From Candidatus Baltobacteraceae bacterium (lineage in GTDB: Bacteria; Vulcanimicrobiota; Vulcanimicrobiia; Vulcanimicrobiales; Vulcanimicrobiaceae): a stretch of 64,000 nt of DNA. The position numbers were made by a program, and so were the translations under genes. The stretch spans positions 1 through 64,000 of the forward strand of contig DATJTX010000039.1 of the NCBI GenBank assembly GCA_035502855.1, read 5' to 3'. The stretch's first letter is position 1. Each line of letters opens with the position of its first letter. This document shows positions 34,173 through 43,271 of this stretch, in pieces. The notes below the pieces were generated by a model. It worked only from the letters and a program-made list of their open reading frames with translations, was not told the origin of the DNA and made no database searches.

Positions 34173-34322
34173 TCAGGGAGTCGTGCTCGGACTTGGGCTC
34201 GGTGACGGTGTCATCTGTGCCGTAGCCGTGGTCGTTTGCGTCTGCGCGCCGACGGCAATGCCTGCACCAAGAGTGGTTGCAAGCACCGCCGCAGCGACGA
34301 GGCGCGTAATGAGTTGCTGCAT
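34173..34322 (-). CDS. 49-aa secreted peptide with a Pro/Ser/Thr tail
   Basis: This short gene runs ATG 34322 to TGA 34173. Residues 1-26 are a clean signal peptide (MQQLITRLVAAAVLATTLGA, then GIAVGA), and the mature tail is QTQTTTATAQMTPSPSPSPSTTP. It lies 40 bases ahead of the TfuA-YcaO gene on the same strand, so it is first in that run. The tail could be a cell-surface linker or glycosylation substrate, or simply a small secreted protein unrelated to YcaO. A cytoplasmic YcaO acting on a Sec-type precursor would be unusual. Confidence 0.55.
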   Translation of the reverse strand: MQQLITRLVAAAVLATTLGAGIAVGAQTQTTTATAQMTPSPSPSPSTTP

Positions 34323-34627
34323 GCGCTCGGTCTACCCCGGCGACGCGCGCCGCTAACGCGTTAGACGCCCGCTAAACCGCGGCCCGTCCGGGCTCGTCCA
34401 AGGTCTCTTTTCACGCTAAGGCAACGCCGACTTAGTCCCGCGCAATTCACGCGTCGTGTTATAAAGGTCACGCGCCGAGAGGCGTTCTTGCGCTCGTTCA
34501 ACATCGTCAAGCCACACTATCCGAAGGGCGTCGAGCACGTGTTCTTCAACCCTTCTTCAGAGCGGAATCAGCCGAAATGTCGACAACATAGCGCCGACTT
34601 AATCGGACCCACCGTAAATTGGCCTGG
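34323..34627. other. 305-bp gap with palindrome, repeats and a possible gene fragment
   Basis: A perfect palindrome CTAACGCGTTAG (34353-34364) lies just upstream of the secreted-peptide gene and could be its operator. A 10-bp direct repeat CGCCGACTTA occurs at 34425 and 34592. A plus-strand frame from about 34440 to 34570 reads like coding sequence (FLRSFNIVKPHYPKGVEHVF) but has no good start and runs into antisense of the next gene, so it may be a truncated remnant at the edge of the AT-richer insert. GAAATGTCGAC at 34574-34584 has an inverted partner 2.7 kb away. Confidence 0.4.
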
Positions 34628-35422
34628 CTACCGAAGGCCGAAAATCCAACCTTCTACTTCCGCTGCGGCCATATCGTCTTTGGAGAGTGGAGGAGTGAAG
34701 AGCGGCTCCAGCAAGCTGACCTCGTCCTGCTGGCGTGCCCACTCCGCAATGACGAACGCATCATGTTGGTCGCCGCTACGGTCGCCTTGGTCAAATGCCT
34801 TGTTCCAGAGGGCCGGGTAAACCTCAGCGATGACGGACGCCCCTTCCGGTGGGCGCCAGCCATCAAATGGCCAGAAGAAGACCTTGCCTCCCAGCTGCTG
34901 GCGAATGAAGCGCAGCCACGGCAGCCCGGCATGTGTAGACTTTGCGACCGTCCCTTGGCAGTCAAAGTGAAACACCGATTTTGCCGTACGGGTGCGAATC
35001 TCGGTAATGCGTCGCCACCGGCTGTTTCCGGAGCGCAAAGCGCCCGCGCCCCACAGATCGTGACGCACGAAATCAACATACATGTGGTCGCCATCTGTCG
35101 GCCAATGCATCTGAAAATCGTCGAGAAATGCAGACCAGTCGTGCTGCAAGCCGTGCTTCGCGAAGTATTTCAGCGGAAACGAAAACGCGTGGTCGATCCC
35201 CACGAAGGTTGGGTTGCATTCTCGGAGCGAGGAGACGAGACACTCAGCGACTCCTTTGCGCGTCCAATGTTTTCGCGGGCTTGGCGGTGGCGGCACCTCT
35301 GCGGTTACTGAACCACGAGATGCCTGGTATACGCGCAATCCCTTCAGGCTGCTCGTCGGGGTTTGCGCGCCGGAATAATCGATGCCGATGTATCGCTCAA
35401 ACACGTTGCTGGCCCCGATCAT
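34628..35422 (-). CDS. DUF429-like predicted RNase H-fold protein
   Basis: 264 residues. YIGIDYSGA near the N-terminus, FVGIDHAFSFP (about 75) and VIAEVYPALW with DQHDAFVIAEWAR near the C-terminus give the acidic residues in the order expected for the DUF429 predicted RNase H-like nuclease family. Base composition is clearly more AT-rich than the neighbouring 30 kb. It follows the AbiE genes on the same strand with a 164-base gap, so it belongs to the inserted defence module. The nuclease activity of this family is predicted, and a role with AbiE is inference. Confidence 0.7.
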   Translation of the reverse strand: MIGASNVFERYIGIDYSGAQTPTSSLKGLRVYQASRGSVTAEVPPPPSPRKHWTRKGVAECLVSSLRECNPTFVGIDHAFSFPLKYFAKHGLQHDWSAFLDDFQMHWPTDGDHMYVDFVRHDLWGAGALRSGNSRWRRITEIRTRTAKSVFHFDCQGTVAKSTHAGLPWLRFIRQQLGGKVFFWPFDGWRPPEGASVIAEVYPALWNKAFDQGDRSGDQHDAFVIAEWARQQDEVSLLEPLFTPPLSKDDMAAAEVEGWIFGLR

Positions 35423-35586
35423 CGAGAACCCGTAACTCGATGAAGAGCCCTTTACCTTCGTTGCTGTCGGGCACTCGCTGGAAGAAGGTCTCCGGTAGCG
35501 CGCTGGATGCGAGGGGAAAGTTCCAAAACGCGGCGCGAAGCGCGCAGCTGCGACATCCGGAATTCATACACACTTTGTTTAAGGCT

Positions 35587-36510
35587 TCACGGGATGCCCG
35601 CGAAGCGACCAGCGAGCTCGTCGGCCTGGGCGCGCAACTTGGCGTTATTCTCTTTCGCGAGCTTTTGCAGGTTTTGCACTTTCCATTTAATCGCGGGTAA
35701 TCGCGCAACATGTTCGATATCGAGCAGTTTCCATTGCGGATCAGCATTAGCGAGCGAAATTAGGAATTGCCTCTCATCGGGTGTTAAAGACTTGGGAAGG
35801 TCGTTGAACAGACGGTTACGAGCCGAAAGCAATTCGGACAACTCGACCGGTTCGGCCATCATACCACGGAAGGTCTGCTCATAGTCGCGCGATATGTCTA
35901 GTTCTGTAGGAAAGAGCACTTCATGGATTGGTCGGTTATGACTGGCCAAGTAAACAACAAAGCTCCGCCTGATATCTGGCGTAATGCCTTCATTCGCAAA
36001 TAGCTGCAATACGTCGAAGAGGTCGCGTGGATGCTGCCGATCGAGCGCGGCGACCAGCTTGCCCCCATAGACGTCGTGGGGAGAGAGAACGGGCAAGTCC
36101 AGATCTCGCAAGAGTGTGTTTCTTGCCCTAGGCGCAAGTGAAAGACGCTGAATCGGCTCGACCGTTCCGCGGATGACTTTGTTTACTTCGATCTTTACGC
36201 GGATTGTGCCCCGTGTAATCAGGAGCTTCGCTTCAATAGCATCGCCCTGAGCCGGTACATGAGCCTGAAAGCCGCGCGCAATGAGACGATCGCGAGCGTT
36301 CCGAATTGCGTCGTTTATGGCGGATATAGCGGCAGAACGCGGCACTCTGTAGTCCGTGAACGCCAAATCCAAGTCGACGGACAGACGCGGCATGTCGCGT
36401 AGAAAGAGATTGATCGCGGTGCCGCCCTTTAGCGCGAGCCTCTCGTCTGTAAAGATGAAAGGTGCAACTTCAGCCATCATTCGGGCGGTGTCGATATATG
36501 TTTGGTTCAC
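35587..36510 (-). CDS. AbiEii-family nucleotidyltransferase toxin
   Basis: 307 residues. LALKGGTAINLFLRDMPRLSVDLDLAF (about 25-51) is the nucleotidyltransferase motif GG-TA...R-S-D-D of AbiEii/AbiGii toxins, with LSPHDVYGGKLVAALDRQHPRDLFDVLQLF as the second conserved block. These enzymes transfer nucleotides, in the mycobacterial MenT relatives to tRNA 3' ends, and stop growth during phage infection. It begins at a GTG that overlaps the antitoxin stop (GTGA), the standard antitoxin-first order. It should be neutralised by AbiEi without protein contact (type IV). Confidence 0.92.
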   Translation of the reverse strand: MNQTYIDTARMMAEVAPFIFTDERLALKGGTAINLFLRDMPRLSVDLDLAFTDYRVPRSAAISAINDAIRNARDRLIARGFQAHVPAQGDAIEAKLLITRGTIRVKIEVNKVIRGTVEPIQRLSLAPRARNTLLRDLDLPVLSPHDVYGGKLVAALDRQHPRDLFDVLQLFANEGITPDIRRSFVVYLASHNRPIHEVLFPTELDISRDYEQTFRGMMAEPVELSELLSARNRLFNDLPKSLTPDERQFLISLANADPQWKLLDIEHVARLPAIKWKVQNLQKLAKENNAKLRAQADELAGRFAGIP

Positions 36511-37244
36511 GGTTTCAGCACGAGCAGGCCATCTCGCGATTTTGACACCCAGGGTCGACCGCTCCCGGTAGGTAGTTTCTTAAGGTCGAGCTTCGCGACC
36601 CAATTCAAGTCAAGCTCACGAGCTAATTGCAAACAAAGACGGACAGTCTTTACGCTCTTACAGTTCTGTAGAAGCTCGTTCAAGACATCAGCGCGCATGT
36701 TGTAAGCGCTCTCCATGATCTCGCGTGCCTCTTGTAACGGCTGCCGAACTCCTACCTCGCTTAACAGTTCGAGCAACGCACGTTCAGGCGAAGATGTTAG
36801 AGGCCCGTCCGTGCGTTGTTCAAACGCTGTGACGTGCAGCATGTCGTCGGGAGTCTCACTGAAAAGCCGCTTCCGATGGTACTCGCCGGGGAAGCGCGTC
36901 GTGAACCATTCGGGAAGCCGGGCGGCGGCCCAACCGTATAGGTGCAACACCTCATGGCTGGCGACGTAGTGACGAACGCCATACCAGTCGAGAGCGGTCT
37001 TGCCGCCGATGTGGAGCCCCGTGATTTGGCATTGTAGCGCTACGAGAGTGGCGTCTCGAGAAAGTGGCTGGCCCGCCCGGTAATAAACTCCCCTGCCTAG
37101 CCTTTTGAGCCATCCGGTCCGGACGTAGTGCACGGCAAGGTCGGCGGATATCCCGTGCCTGGACAGAAGGGTTGTCGTCAGGGGGCTGCCTGCTGGAAGG
37201 TCCTCGTACAGACGCTTTAGTTTATTCCGAGTTGTCGTAACCAC
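36507..37244 (-). CDS. AbiEi-family antitoxin and autorepressor
   Basis: 245 residues from GTG 37244. An N-terminal winged-helix (TTLLSRHGISADLAVHYVRTGWLKRLGRGVYYR) is followed by the AbiEi C-terminal domain with HIGGKTALDWYGVRHYVA, LHLYGW and SSPERALLELLSEVG. The domain order matches the AbiEi antitoxins, which bind inverted repeats in their own promoter through the N-domain and counteract the toxin through the C-domain. A large symmetric operator covers its start codon. The -10 box TATGAT (37256-37251) lies so close that the message is probably leaderless. Confidence 0.9.
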   Translation of the reverse strand: MVTTTRNKLKRLYEDLPAGSPLTTTLLSRHGISADLAVHYVRTGWLKRLGRGVYYRAGQPLSRDATLVALQCQITGLHIGGKTALDWYGVRHYVASHEVLHLYGWAAARLPEWFTTRFPGEYHRKRLFSETPDDMLHVTAFEQRTDGPLTSSPERALLELLSEVGVRQPLQEAREIMESAYNMRADVLNELLQNCKSVKTVRLCLQLARELDLNWVAKLDLKKLPTGSGRPWVSKSRDGLLVLKP

Positions 37245-37317
37245 GCTACGATCATAGCATATTTTCTAAATAGTGTGTTTAGAATATCTATCGCTATCGT
37301 AGCGCAGCTACGACAAC
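37231..37317. promoter_or_regulatory. 87-bp symmetric AbiEi operator-promoter
   Basis: Two 22-bp arms (37231-37252 and 37296-37317) are inverted copies with 19 of 22 matches, and each arm is itself a dyad, TCGTA-N7-TACGA. An inner perfect inverted repeat TTCTAAA / TTTAGAA (37264-37284) has the same centre at 37274. The left arm covers the GTG start codon and touches the TATGAT -10 box. AbiEi proteins are known to repress by binding paired inverted repeats of about 23 bp around their promoter. Confidence 0.85.
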
Positions 37318-37462
37318 AGTCGACATTTCAAACCGCCGGGATGTAGAGCTTACTACTAGGCCGGTAGCTGGGAGCCCATCACCCTAAGCGGCACACTACA
37401 GGGAGGGGCGGTTACCTGGCATTCAATCCTGACTCGCCGTTTATCCTAACCCCCCAGCCGGC

Positions 37463-39184
37463 TTAATTACCGGCAGCCGATTTCGCGTACCGTTCGCGGA
37501 TGCGCACCGCTTCGATGTGATCGTACGCGCGCGAGGCTTCGCGGGCGAGCTCTTCCAATAGCTCGACCTCTTCCGGATCGAGTTGCGAGCCGTTGCGGTG
37601 CGGTCCGTAGAGAACGAACGAGACGAGTTCGTGACGCACCGTCACCGGGATCGCGAGCACGTAGTGTTTCGCCTGCTCGCGGTCGAGGTGACCGCGGAGT
37701 TGATCGAGCCACACGCGCTCTTCGCCGGCTTGCAGCATGCGAACCAGCAGATGGTTACGATCGAACCCCGGAGGAGCGACGGTCGTATTCGAGGCGGTCG
37801 CGACGCCCTCGAACCGCTCGCCGTCGTTCGAGCGGCGGTAGAGTGCGGCTGCACTCAACTTCAGCGCGTCGACCGGCACCTGGGCGAGCCCGTCGGAGAC
37901 CGCTGCTTCATCGGTTGCGTATGGCAGCGCGCGCGCGGCGCGGCGCAGATACTCTTCGGCTTCGCGGCGCTCGCGGAAAAACACGGTTTCCACGGAGTTC
38001 GAGACGGTACGATTGATCCGGTCGAGGAGTACGCCGACGATGATGGTGGCGACGAGCGCGACGCCGGTGGCGAGACGGGTCTGCGCGATGACGTGGCCTG
38101 CACCATAATCGAGCAGCGAGACGAAGACGATCACGAGTATCGACAAAATGCCGTAGCCCAGCGCACGGTTGAGCACGAAGTTCACGTCGATCACGCGGTG
38201 TTTGAGAACCGCGTACATCACGCAAATCGGCATGGTGATCACCGCGTAGCCGGCGACCTGCGCGACCAGCGGCGGAACGCCGGGGATGAAGTAGATCGCA
38301 TAGGCGATGAACGAGACGACGAACCCGACGATCAAGAATCGGAAGCGCTGACGAATTTCGGCGCGGGCGTGCTGATATTTCTTCACCATGAAAAAAGTGG
38401 CCGTGGCGAAGACCGCGAGCGGGAGCCAGGTATCGAGCGCGTAACCCATCCAGACCGGTACGCCGCTCGACCACCGTAGGTACCATTCGTACGCATACGC
38501 GAGGAAGACGACGGTAATCGCCGCCCAAACCGCGCGATCGACCGAGCGCGCGAAGCCGGTCAGCTTGTCGTCGGGAAAGCGTAAGACGAACGGCAGCAGC
38601 GGAAACACCGCGAAATTTCCCCACACGGTCGAGAGCAGGAAAGAGAGCACGAGATATTCGCCGGTCGGGAGATACGGCGTGAAATACGCGAACGAAGGGG
38701 TGGTCGAGAGAAACCCGGTCGCGTAGGCGTAGAAACTCCACGTCATCACGCTCGGGCGCAAGAAGACCAGTACGAAGGCGATCACCACGAATATCGTCGA
38801 CGGCAGCATCGCGATGACACCGAGCGCCTGCGCGCCGCGCGTAAAGGGGATCTGCCTCGCGGTGAGATTCGCAATATACGTCGATCCGTCGGCGTGTTTG
38901 AGCATGAAGGCGGCGCGGTCTCCGGCACGCGGATACGCAAACGCGGTGAAGGTCTTGCTGAAGGGCGGAATCTGCAAAATGTCGCCGCTGCATACCCCGG
39001 CCTGCGCCGCGGGCGATCCCGGTGTAACCGACTGCACGCGCGGGTTCACCGCGCTCTCCATCCGTACACCGTACGTGCCGCCCAGCCAGTTCCCGGCGAA
39101 ATCGGTGTGCCCGATCGGAGCATAGAAGATCACGATCACGAGCGCCGTGACCACCACCAGCACGACGCGCCCGGCGAACCTCAC
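37463..39184 (-). CDS. membrane sensor with PDZ-like N-terminus and GAF-like C-terminus
   Basis: 573 residues. After an N-terminal helix (VVLVVVTALVIVIFYAPI), residues about 35-110 look like a PDZ domain (YGVRMESAVNPRVQSVTPGSPAAQAGVCSGDIL). Seven or eight membrane helices follow (about 115-385). A cytoplasmic helix ends ETVFFRERREAEEYLRR, and a GAF-like domain (about 415-560) follows. The layout recalls two-component kinases of the 7TM-GAF type, but no kinase or cyclase domain is attached. The start overlaps the MscS gene's stop by GTGA. It might sense envelope stress and pass a signal to a partner protein. Confidence 0.8.
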   Translation of the reverse strand: MRFAGRVVLVVVTALVIVIFYAPIGHTDFAGNWLGGTYGVRMESAVNPRVQSVTPGSPAAQAGVCSGDILQIPPFSKTFTAFAYPRAGDRAAFMLKHADGSTYIANLTARQIPFTRGAQALGVIAMLPSTIFVVIAFVLVFLRPSVMTWSFYAYATGFLSTTPSFAYFTPYLPTGEYLVLSFLLSTVWGNFAVFPLLPFVLRFPDDKLTGFARSVDRAVWAAITVVFLAYAYEWYLRWSSGVPVWMGYALDTWLPLAVFATATFFMVKKYQHARAEIRQRFRFLIVGFVVSFIAYAIYFIPGVPPLVAQVAGYAVITMPICVMYAVLKHRVIDVNFVLNRALGYGILSILVIVFVSLLDYGAGHVIAQTRLATGVALVATIIVGVLLDRINRTVSNSVETVFFRERREAEEYLRRAARALPYATDEAAVSDGLAQVPVDALKLSAAALYRRSNDGERFEGVATASNTTVAPPGFDRNHLLVRMLQAGEERVWLDQLRGHLDREQAKHYVLAIPVTVRHELVSFVLYGPHRNGSQLDPEEVELLEELAREASRAYDHIEAVRIRERYAKSAAGN

Positions 39185-40716
39185 GTCGGGTCCGGACTCG
39201 CCTGCGGCGCGCTCACGAACGGCGCCGCCGGATCAACCCCGAGCGCGATGCCGGCGCCGCGGAACGCTTCCAGCACGCGAACGTTGATCTCGCGACGCAC
39301 TTCGAACTGACGCAGCGGCACGGTGCGAATCACCGCGCGAAGCTCGATGCCGTTGCGCGACATCGCTTCGATGCCGCTCCACTCGACCGGTTCGATCACG
39401 GAATTATGCCAAGACGGGTCGGCACGCAGCCCTTCGAGCGTCTCATGAAGAACGGCAAGAGCCTTACGTGCCTCAGCGCCGGAATCGATCGTGACCCGAT
39501 AATCGATACGCGACCAGCTGCGCGACGCGTTGACGACTTGCGAAACGGTGCTATGCGGAATCGTGATCAAATTTCCGCGGCTATCGCGGACCTGCACGAC
39601 GCGCAGGGTGAGGTGCTCGACCATGCCGTTGTAGTCGCCGATCATCACGTAGTCGCCGACGACGTATTGGTCTTCGAAGAGCACCAGCAATCCGTTGAGA
39701 AAGTCGCGAACCAGGCTCTGCGCGGCGAAGCCGATCGCGAGCGCCGCGATGCCGCCGATCGTAACGACCGAAGCGATCGGAATTTGCAGCGCCGACAGCG
39801 TTGCCAGCGCGGCGACGAAAAATACGAGGAACGTGCTGAAGCCGACCAGTGCCCGCGAAAGCGTCGGCACGCGCAAGAGGTAACGCGCCTGCGCTCCCGG
39901 GGCGATGCCGAACAATGCCCACGCCCGCACGCTCTGCGCGATCGCGATCGCAAGCAGACGTTCCGCGACCAACGCGACGATCCACACCAGCGCGACCAGC
40001 TTCGCTCCATGCAGAATCGCGTTTCCGTATCCGACGCTCTGCGGAAACTGGAGCAAGCCGTAGGTCACTGCAGCCAACCACAGCAACGCCAAGCCCCACG
40101 CGACCACGACTGCCGCCGCGCGATTGCGCAGGAATCGGAAGAGCACCAGGCCTGCAATCGTCAAGACGATCAGCCCGATCGCGGTAGCGGCGAGCACCGT
40201 CAGACTGCGGTGGATCGCCGCCGGCTGCCGCCGTTCGAGCGCGGCGATCAGCGCCGATTGGAGCGTGCTCTGCCATTGTTGCGCGAGGTCGGCTTCGGTC
40301 AGATTCGCGTGACGGGCGTCCTCGGCGGTCACAGTGAGAATCGGCAGCGGGGCGTGGTGACGCGCGTCGGTCGCGACCAGCGCGTATTCCGACCCCTCAC
40401 GCTCGATACCGACCTTGAAACTTGCCGGGTCGTAGACCGTGGTGTTGCGGTCCGGGTCGAGCGCCAAGAGTTGCGCGATCGCTCCGTCGATGAGAAAGCG
40501 GCGCGACTGGATCGGCATCGCCCCGGGCGGCGGGCTCGCCAGCGCCGTGATCCGCAACACCGGTATGCCGTCGATGACGACCGGCGCCGACGCAAAGAGC
40601 GCCGGGTGCCCGGGAGTCGGAACGAGCGTCGGTACCTGTGCGCCCGCGACTGCATACCAGCAAGCGCAAACGATCGCGCCGATCACGGGTATTGAGAAGT
40701 AGCGAAGAGAACGCAT
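39181..40716 (-). CDS. MscS-family mechanosensitive channel with secreted N-domain
   Basis: 511 residues from ATG 40716. A signal-like helix ([21 protein letters not shown]) is followed by a periplasmic domain of about 150 residues, then about five membrane helices. The pore-helix region [69 protein letters not shown] is the MscS signature, with a C-terminal cytoplasmic vestibule. It should open under membrane tension during hypo-osmotic shock. It is the first gene of a two-gene unit with the PDZ sensor, and its start lies only 15 bases from that of nadA, which runs the other way. Confidence 0.92.
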   Translation of the reverse strand: MRSLRYFSIPVIGAIVCACWYAVAGAQVPTLVPTPGHPALFASAPVVIDGIPVLRITALASPPPGAMPIQSRRFLIDGAIAQLLALDPDRNTTVYDPASFKVGIEREGSEYALVATDARHHAPLPILTVTAEDARHANLTEADLAQQWQSTLQSALIAALERRQPAAIHRSLTVLAATAIGLIVLTIAGLVLFRFLRNRAAAVVVAWGLALLWLAAVTYGLLQFPQSVGYGNAILHGAKLVALVWIVALVAERLLAIAIAQSVRAWALFGIAPGAQARYLLRVPTLSRALVGFSTFLVFFVAALATLSALQIPIASVVTIGGIAALAIGFAAQSLVRDFLNGLLVLFEDQYVVGDYVMIGDYNGMVEHLTLRVVQVRDSRGNLITIPHSTVSQVVNASRSWSRIDYRVTIDSGAEARKALAVLHETLEGLRADPSWHNSVIEPVEWSGIEAMSRNGIELRAVIRTVPLRQFEVRREINVRVLEAFRGAGIALGVDPAAPFVSAPQASPDPT

Positions 40717-40731
40717 CGCCCCCAAGGATTC

Positions 40732-41751
40732 ATGACCTCCACCGAACTCACCCTCACCGCCGACGACGAGCGTGAAACCGCGCCGATCCTCGAACGCGTC
40801 GCCAACGTGATTCCACGCGTCGAGTGGCCGCTGCACGCGCCATACGTCGCTGCGATCAACCGCCTCAAGCGCGAGCGCAACGCCGTCATACTCGCGCACA
40901 ACTACCAGGTACCCGAGATTTACCACACGGTTGCCGACATCGTGGGCGATTCGCTTGCGCTCGCGATCCAAGCTGCAAAAACGCCGGCCGACGTCATCGT
41001 GCTGTGCGGCGTGCACTTCATGGCCGAGACCGCCAAGCTGGTCAACCCCGAGAAGACCGTGTTGGTGCCGGACCTGCGCGCCGGTTGTTCGCTGGCGGAG
41101 TCGATTACCGCGGCCGACGTGCGCTTGCTGCGCGAGCGGTATCCCGGCGTTCCGGTCGTCACCTACGTCAACACGTCGGCCGCGGTCAAAGCCGAATCCG
41201 ACGTGTGCGTGACCAGTGGTAACGCGGTTGAGATCGTCGAGGCGCTCGAAGTTCCGCGGGTGATCTTCCTTCCCGACGAATATCTTGCAAAGTACGTCGC
41301 TACGAAGACCAAGACCGAGATCATCGCGTGGAAGGGCCATTGCGAAGTGCACGAGCGATTCACCGGCGCCGACATTCGTAAGTACAGGCAGGGCGATCCG
41401 CGGCTCGTCGTGATCGCGCACCCCGAGTGTCCGCCGGACGTTCTTGCGGAAGCCGATTTCGTCGGGTCGACGCACGGTATGTCCGAATACGTACGCGAGC
41501 ACCAGAACGCGCGCGTGCTCATGGTCACCGAGTGTTCGATGGCCGATAACGTGGCCGGCAGCTATCCAAGCGTCGAATTCGTGCGGCCGTGCAATCTGTG
41601 TCCGCACATGAAGCGCAACACGCTGCCGAAAATCCTGCACAGCTTGCAGACGATGCAGTACGAAGTCACGGTCGATGCGGCGGTCGCGCAGCGCGCCCGC
41701 GCCGCGGTCGAACGCATGCTCGACTTTTCCCGCGCGCGCGGTGCCCGGTGA
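40732..41751 (+). CDS. nadA: quinolinate synthase
   Basis: 339 residues. It joins iminoaspartate and dihydroxyacetone phosphate to make quinolinate, the second step of NAD synthesis from aspartate. The three 4Fe-4S cluster cysteines are in GCSLAES (119), in HPECPPD and in CNLCPHM, and the active-site [13 protein letters not shown] block is near residue 53. An AAGGA ribosome site precedes ATG 40732. Its stop overlaps nadB by GTGA, giving the order nadA-nadB-nadC. The [4Fe-4S] cluster is oxygen-sensitive in general. Confidence 0.97.
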   Translation: MTSTELTLTADDERETAPILERVANVIPRVEWPLHAPYVAAINRLKRERNAVILAHNYQVPEIYHTVADIVGDSLALAIQAAKTPADVIVLCGVHFMAETAKLVNPEKTVLVPDLRAGCSLAESITAADVRLLRERYPGVPVVTYVNTSAAVKAESDVCVTSGNAVEIVEALEVPRVIFLPDEYLAKYVATKTKTEIIAWKGHCEVHERFTGADIRKYRQGDPRLVVIAHPECPPDVLAEADFVGSTHGMSEYVREHQNARVLMVTECSMADNVAGSYPSVEFVRPCNLCPHMKRNTLPKILHSLQTMQYEVTVDAAVAQRARAAVERMLDFSRARGAR

Positions 41752-43271
41752 ACGCACAGCGCGCCGCCGTGGTGATCGTCGGCGCCGGCATCGCCGGATT
41801 GATGGCGGCGCTCAAACTCGCGCCGTTGCCGGTTACGGTTCTGTGCAAACGCCGCCTCGGGAGCGGCGCAGCGACCGATTGGGCGCAAGGCGGTATCGCG
41901 GCCGCGATGGGCACGGACGACTCGCCCTCGCTGCACGCGATCGACACCCAGCGCGCCGGCGCCGGCATCAGCGACGCGCGGATCGTCACGATCTTGACCA
42001 ACGACGCACCGGCACGCATCGAGGAGCTGCTCGAACTCGGTGCTGCGTTCGACCGTGACGCGTCCGGCGAACTCGCGCTCGGCCGGGAAGCGGCACACCA
42101 ACGGCGACGCATCGTCAAAGCCGGCGGCGATGCCACCGGCCACGAGATTCTGAGCACGCTCATCGCCGCCGTGCGTGAAGCGCCGACGATCACCGTCGTC
42201 GAAGACATCACTGCCCACGACATCGTGCTGCGGGACGGACGCGTCGCCGGCGTGCACGCACACGACCGCGACGGCCGCGCGCTCACGTTTCTCGCGCCGG
42301 CGGTGGTGCTCGCCACCGGCGGCATCGGTCGCCTGTACCGGTACACCACCAATCCCGTCGAGGCGACCGGCGACGGCATCGCGATGGCCGCGCGCGCGGG
42401 CGCCACGCTCGCCGACATGGAGTTCGTGCAGTTTCATCCCACCGCACTCGCCGTGGGTCTCGATCCAATGCCGCTCGTGACCGAAGCGGTGCGCGGCGAA
42501 GGCGCCGTCCTGCTCAACGACCTGGGCGAGCGGTTCATGCTGGCGATTCATCCGGACGCGGAACTTGCACCGCGCGACGTCGTCGCGCGCGCCATTTTCG
42601 AACAGATGCAGCGCGGCCGTCTCGTCGGTCTCGATGCGCGCGAAGCGATCGGCGAACAATTTCCGCAAGAGTTTCCGACGGTCTTCGGATTCTGTCAATC
42701 GGCGGGAATCGATCCGCGCGCAGCGCGGATTCCGGTGGCACCGGCGGCGCACTATCATATGGGCGGCATCGCGGTCGACGAATGGGGCCGTTCCTCGGTG
42801 GCCGGATTGTGGGCGTGCGGTGAAACGAGCGCAACCGGCGTGCACGGTGCGAACCGGTTGGCGAGCAACTCGCTCCTCGAAGCGCTGGTGTACGGTTCCC
42901 GCGTAGCCGAAAGCATTGCCCTCTCTCACCCCGAGCCCCTCGACGCCGCCGGCGACGAGCGTAGCCCAGCGGAGTCGAGCGACGCGGATCACAACGATGT
43001 GATTGGCGATCTGCGGAACCTGATGCACACCAATGTGGGTCTGGTCCGCAACGAGTTCGGCCTGCGCGAAGCACTCTCACGCATCGAGGATCTCGAACGA
43101 GGCTTTCCTCGTGCAGGAAACGACCTGCGGAATCTGCTCGTCGTGGCGCGATTGATCGCCGAGGCCGCCCTCTCGCGTAAAGAGAGCCGCGGCAGTCACT
43201 ACCGTTCCGACTATCCCGCGACGGATGAAGCGCTTGCGAAACGCTCCTTCACGCATCTCCTGCGAGCGTAG
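41748..43271 (+). CDS. nadB: L-aspartate oxidase
   Basis: 507 residues starting at GTG 41748. It oxidises L-aspartate to iminoaspartate with FAD and O2 or fumarate, feeding NadA. The FAD motif [19 protein letters not shown], the [10 protein letters not shown] loop, [26 protein letters not shown] and [15 protein letters not shown] are all in place, as are [19 protein letters not shown]. An unusual Ser/Asp/Glu/Ala-rich stretch ([16 protein letters not shown], about bases 42945-43000) interrupts the usual link to the C-terminal helices. It overlaps nadC by 47 bases if that gene starts at its first ATG. Confidence 0.96.
   Translation: MNAQRAAVVIVGAGIAGLMAALKLAPLPVTVLCKRRLGSGAATDWAQGGIAAAMGTDDSPSLHAIDTQRAGAGISDARIVTILTNDAPARIEELLELGAAFDRDASGELALGREAAHQRRRIVKAGGDATGHEILSTLIAAVREAPTITVVEDITAHDIVLRDGRVAGVHAHDRDGRALTFLAPAVVLATGGIGRLYRYTTNPVEATGDGIAMAARAGATLADMEFVQFHPTALAVGLDPMPLVTEAVRGEGAVLLNDLGERFMLAIHPDAELAPRDVVARAIFEQMQRGRLVGLDAREAIGEQFPQEFPTVFGFCQSAGIDPRAARIPVAPAAHYHMGGIAVDEWGRSSVAGLWACGETSATGVHGANRLASNSLLEALVYGSRVAESIALSHPEPLDAAGDERSPAESSDADHNDVIGDLRNLMHTNVGLVRNEFGLREALSRIEDLERGFPRAGNDLRNLLVVARLIAEAALSRKESRGSHYRSDYPATDEALAKRSFTHLLRA

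Larger units (their letters stand above)
34574..37329. mobile_element. AT-richer defence insert (DUF429 + AbiE) bounded by short inverted repeats
   Basis: The stretch with DUF429, AbiEii and AbiEi is visibly AT-richer than both flanks. GAAATGTCGAC (34574-34584) and its exact reverse complement (37319-37329) bracket it. No transposase or integrase is present inside, so it would be a passive cargo or remnant. The 11-bp match could be coincidence; the composition shift is the stronger sign. Confidence 0.45.

Noticed and set aside
34488-34820. 110-residue plus-strand frame at the edge of the AbiE insert
   Set aside because: Its second half is antisense to the DUF429 gene. Only the first about 40 codons look protein-like, and without a start they are kept as a possible fragment.
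35397-35567. Short frame (MNSGCRSCALRAAF...) between AbiEii and DUF429
   Set aside because: No ribosome site, overlaps the DUF429 start and the AbiEii tail, and has no recognisable family, so it is not called.
37330-37462. Possible attachment site or small RNA between AbiE and the PDZ sensor
   Set aside because: No duplicated tRNA end, clear stem or promoter is seen. It may be part of the insert border but cannot be supported.
39181-41757. 858-residue minus-strand frame across mscS and nadA
   Set aside because: The part beyond 40716 is antisense to nadA and has His/Asp/Arg-rich shadow composition. The MscS signal-like helix begins at ATG 40716.
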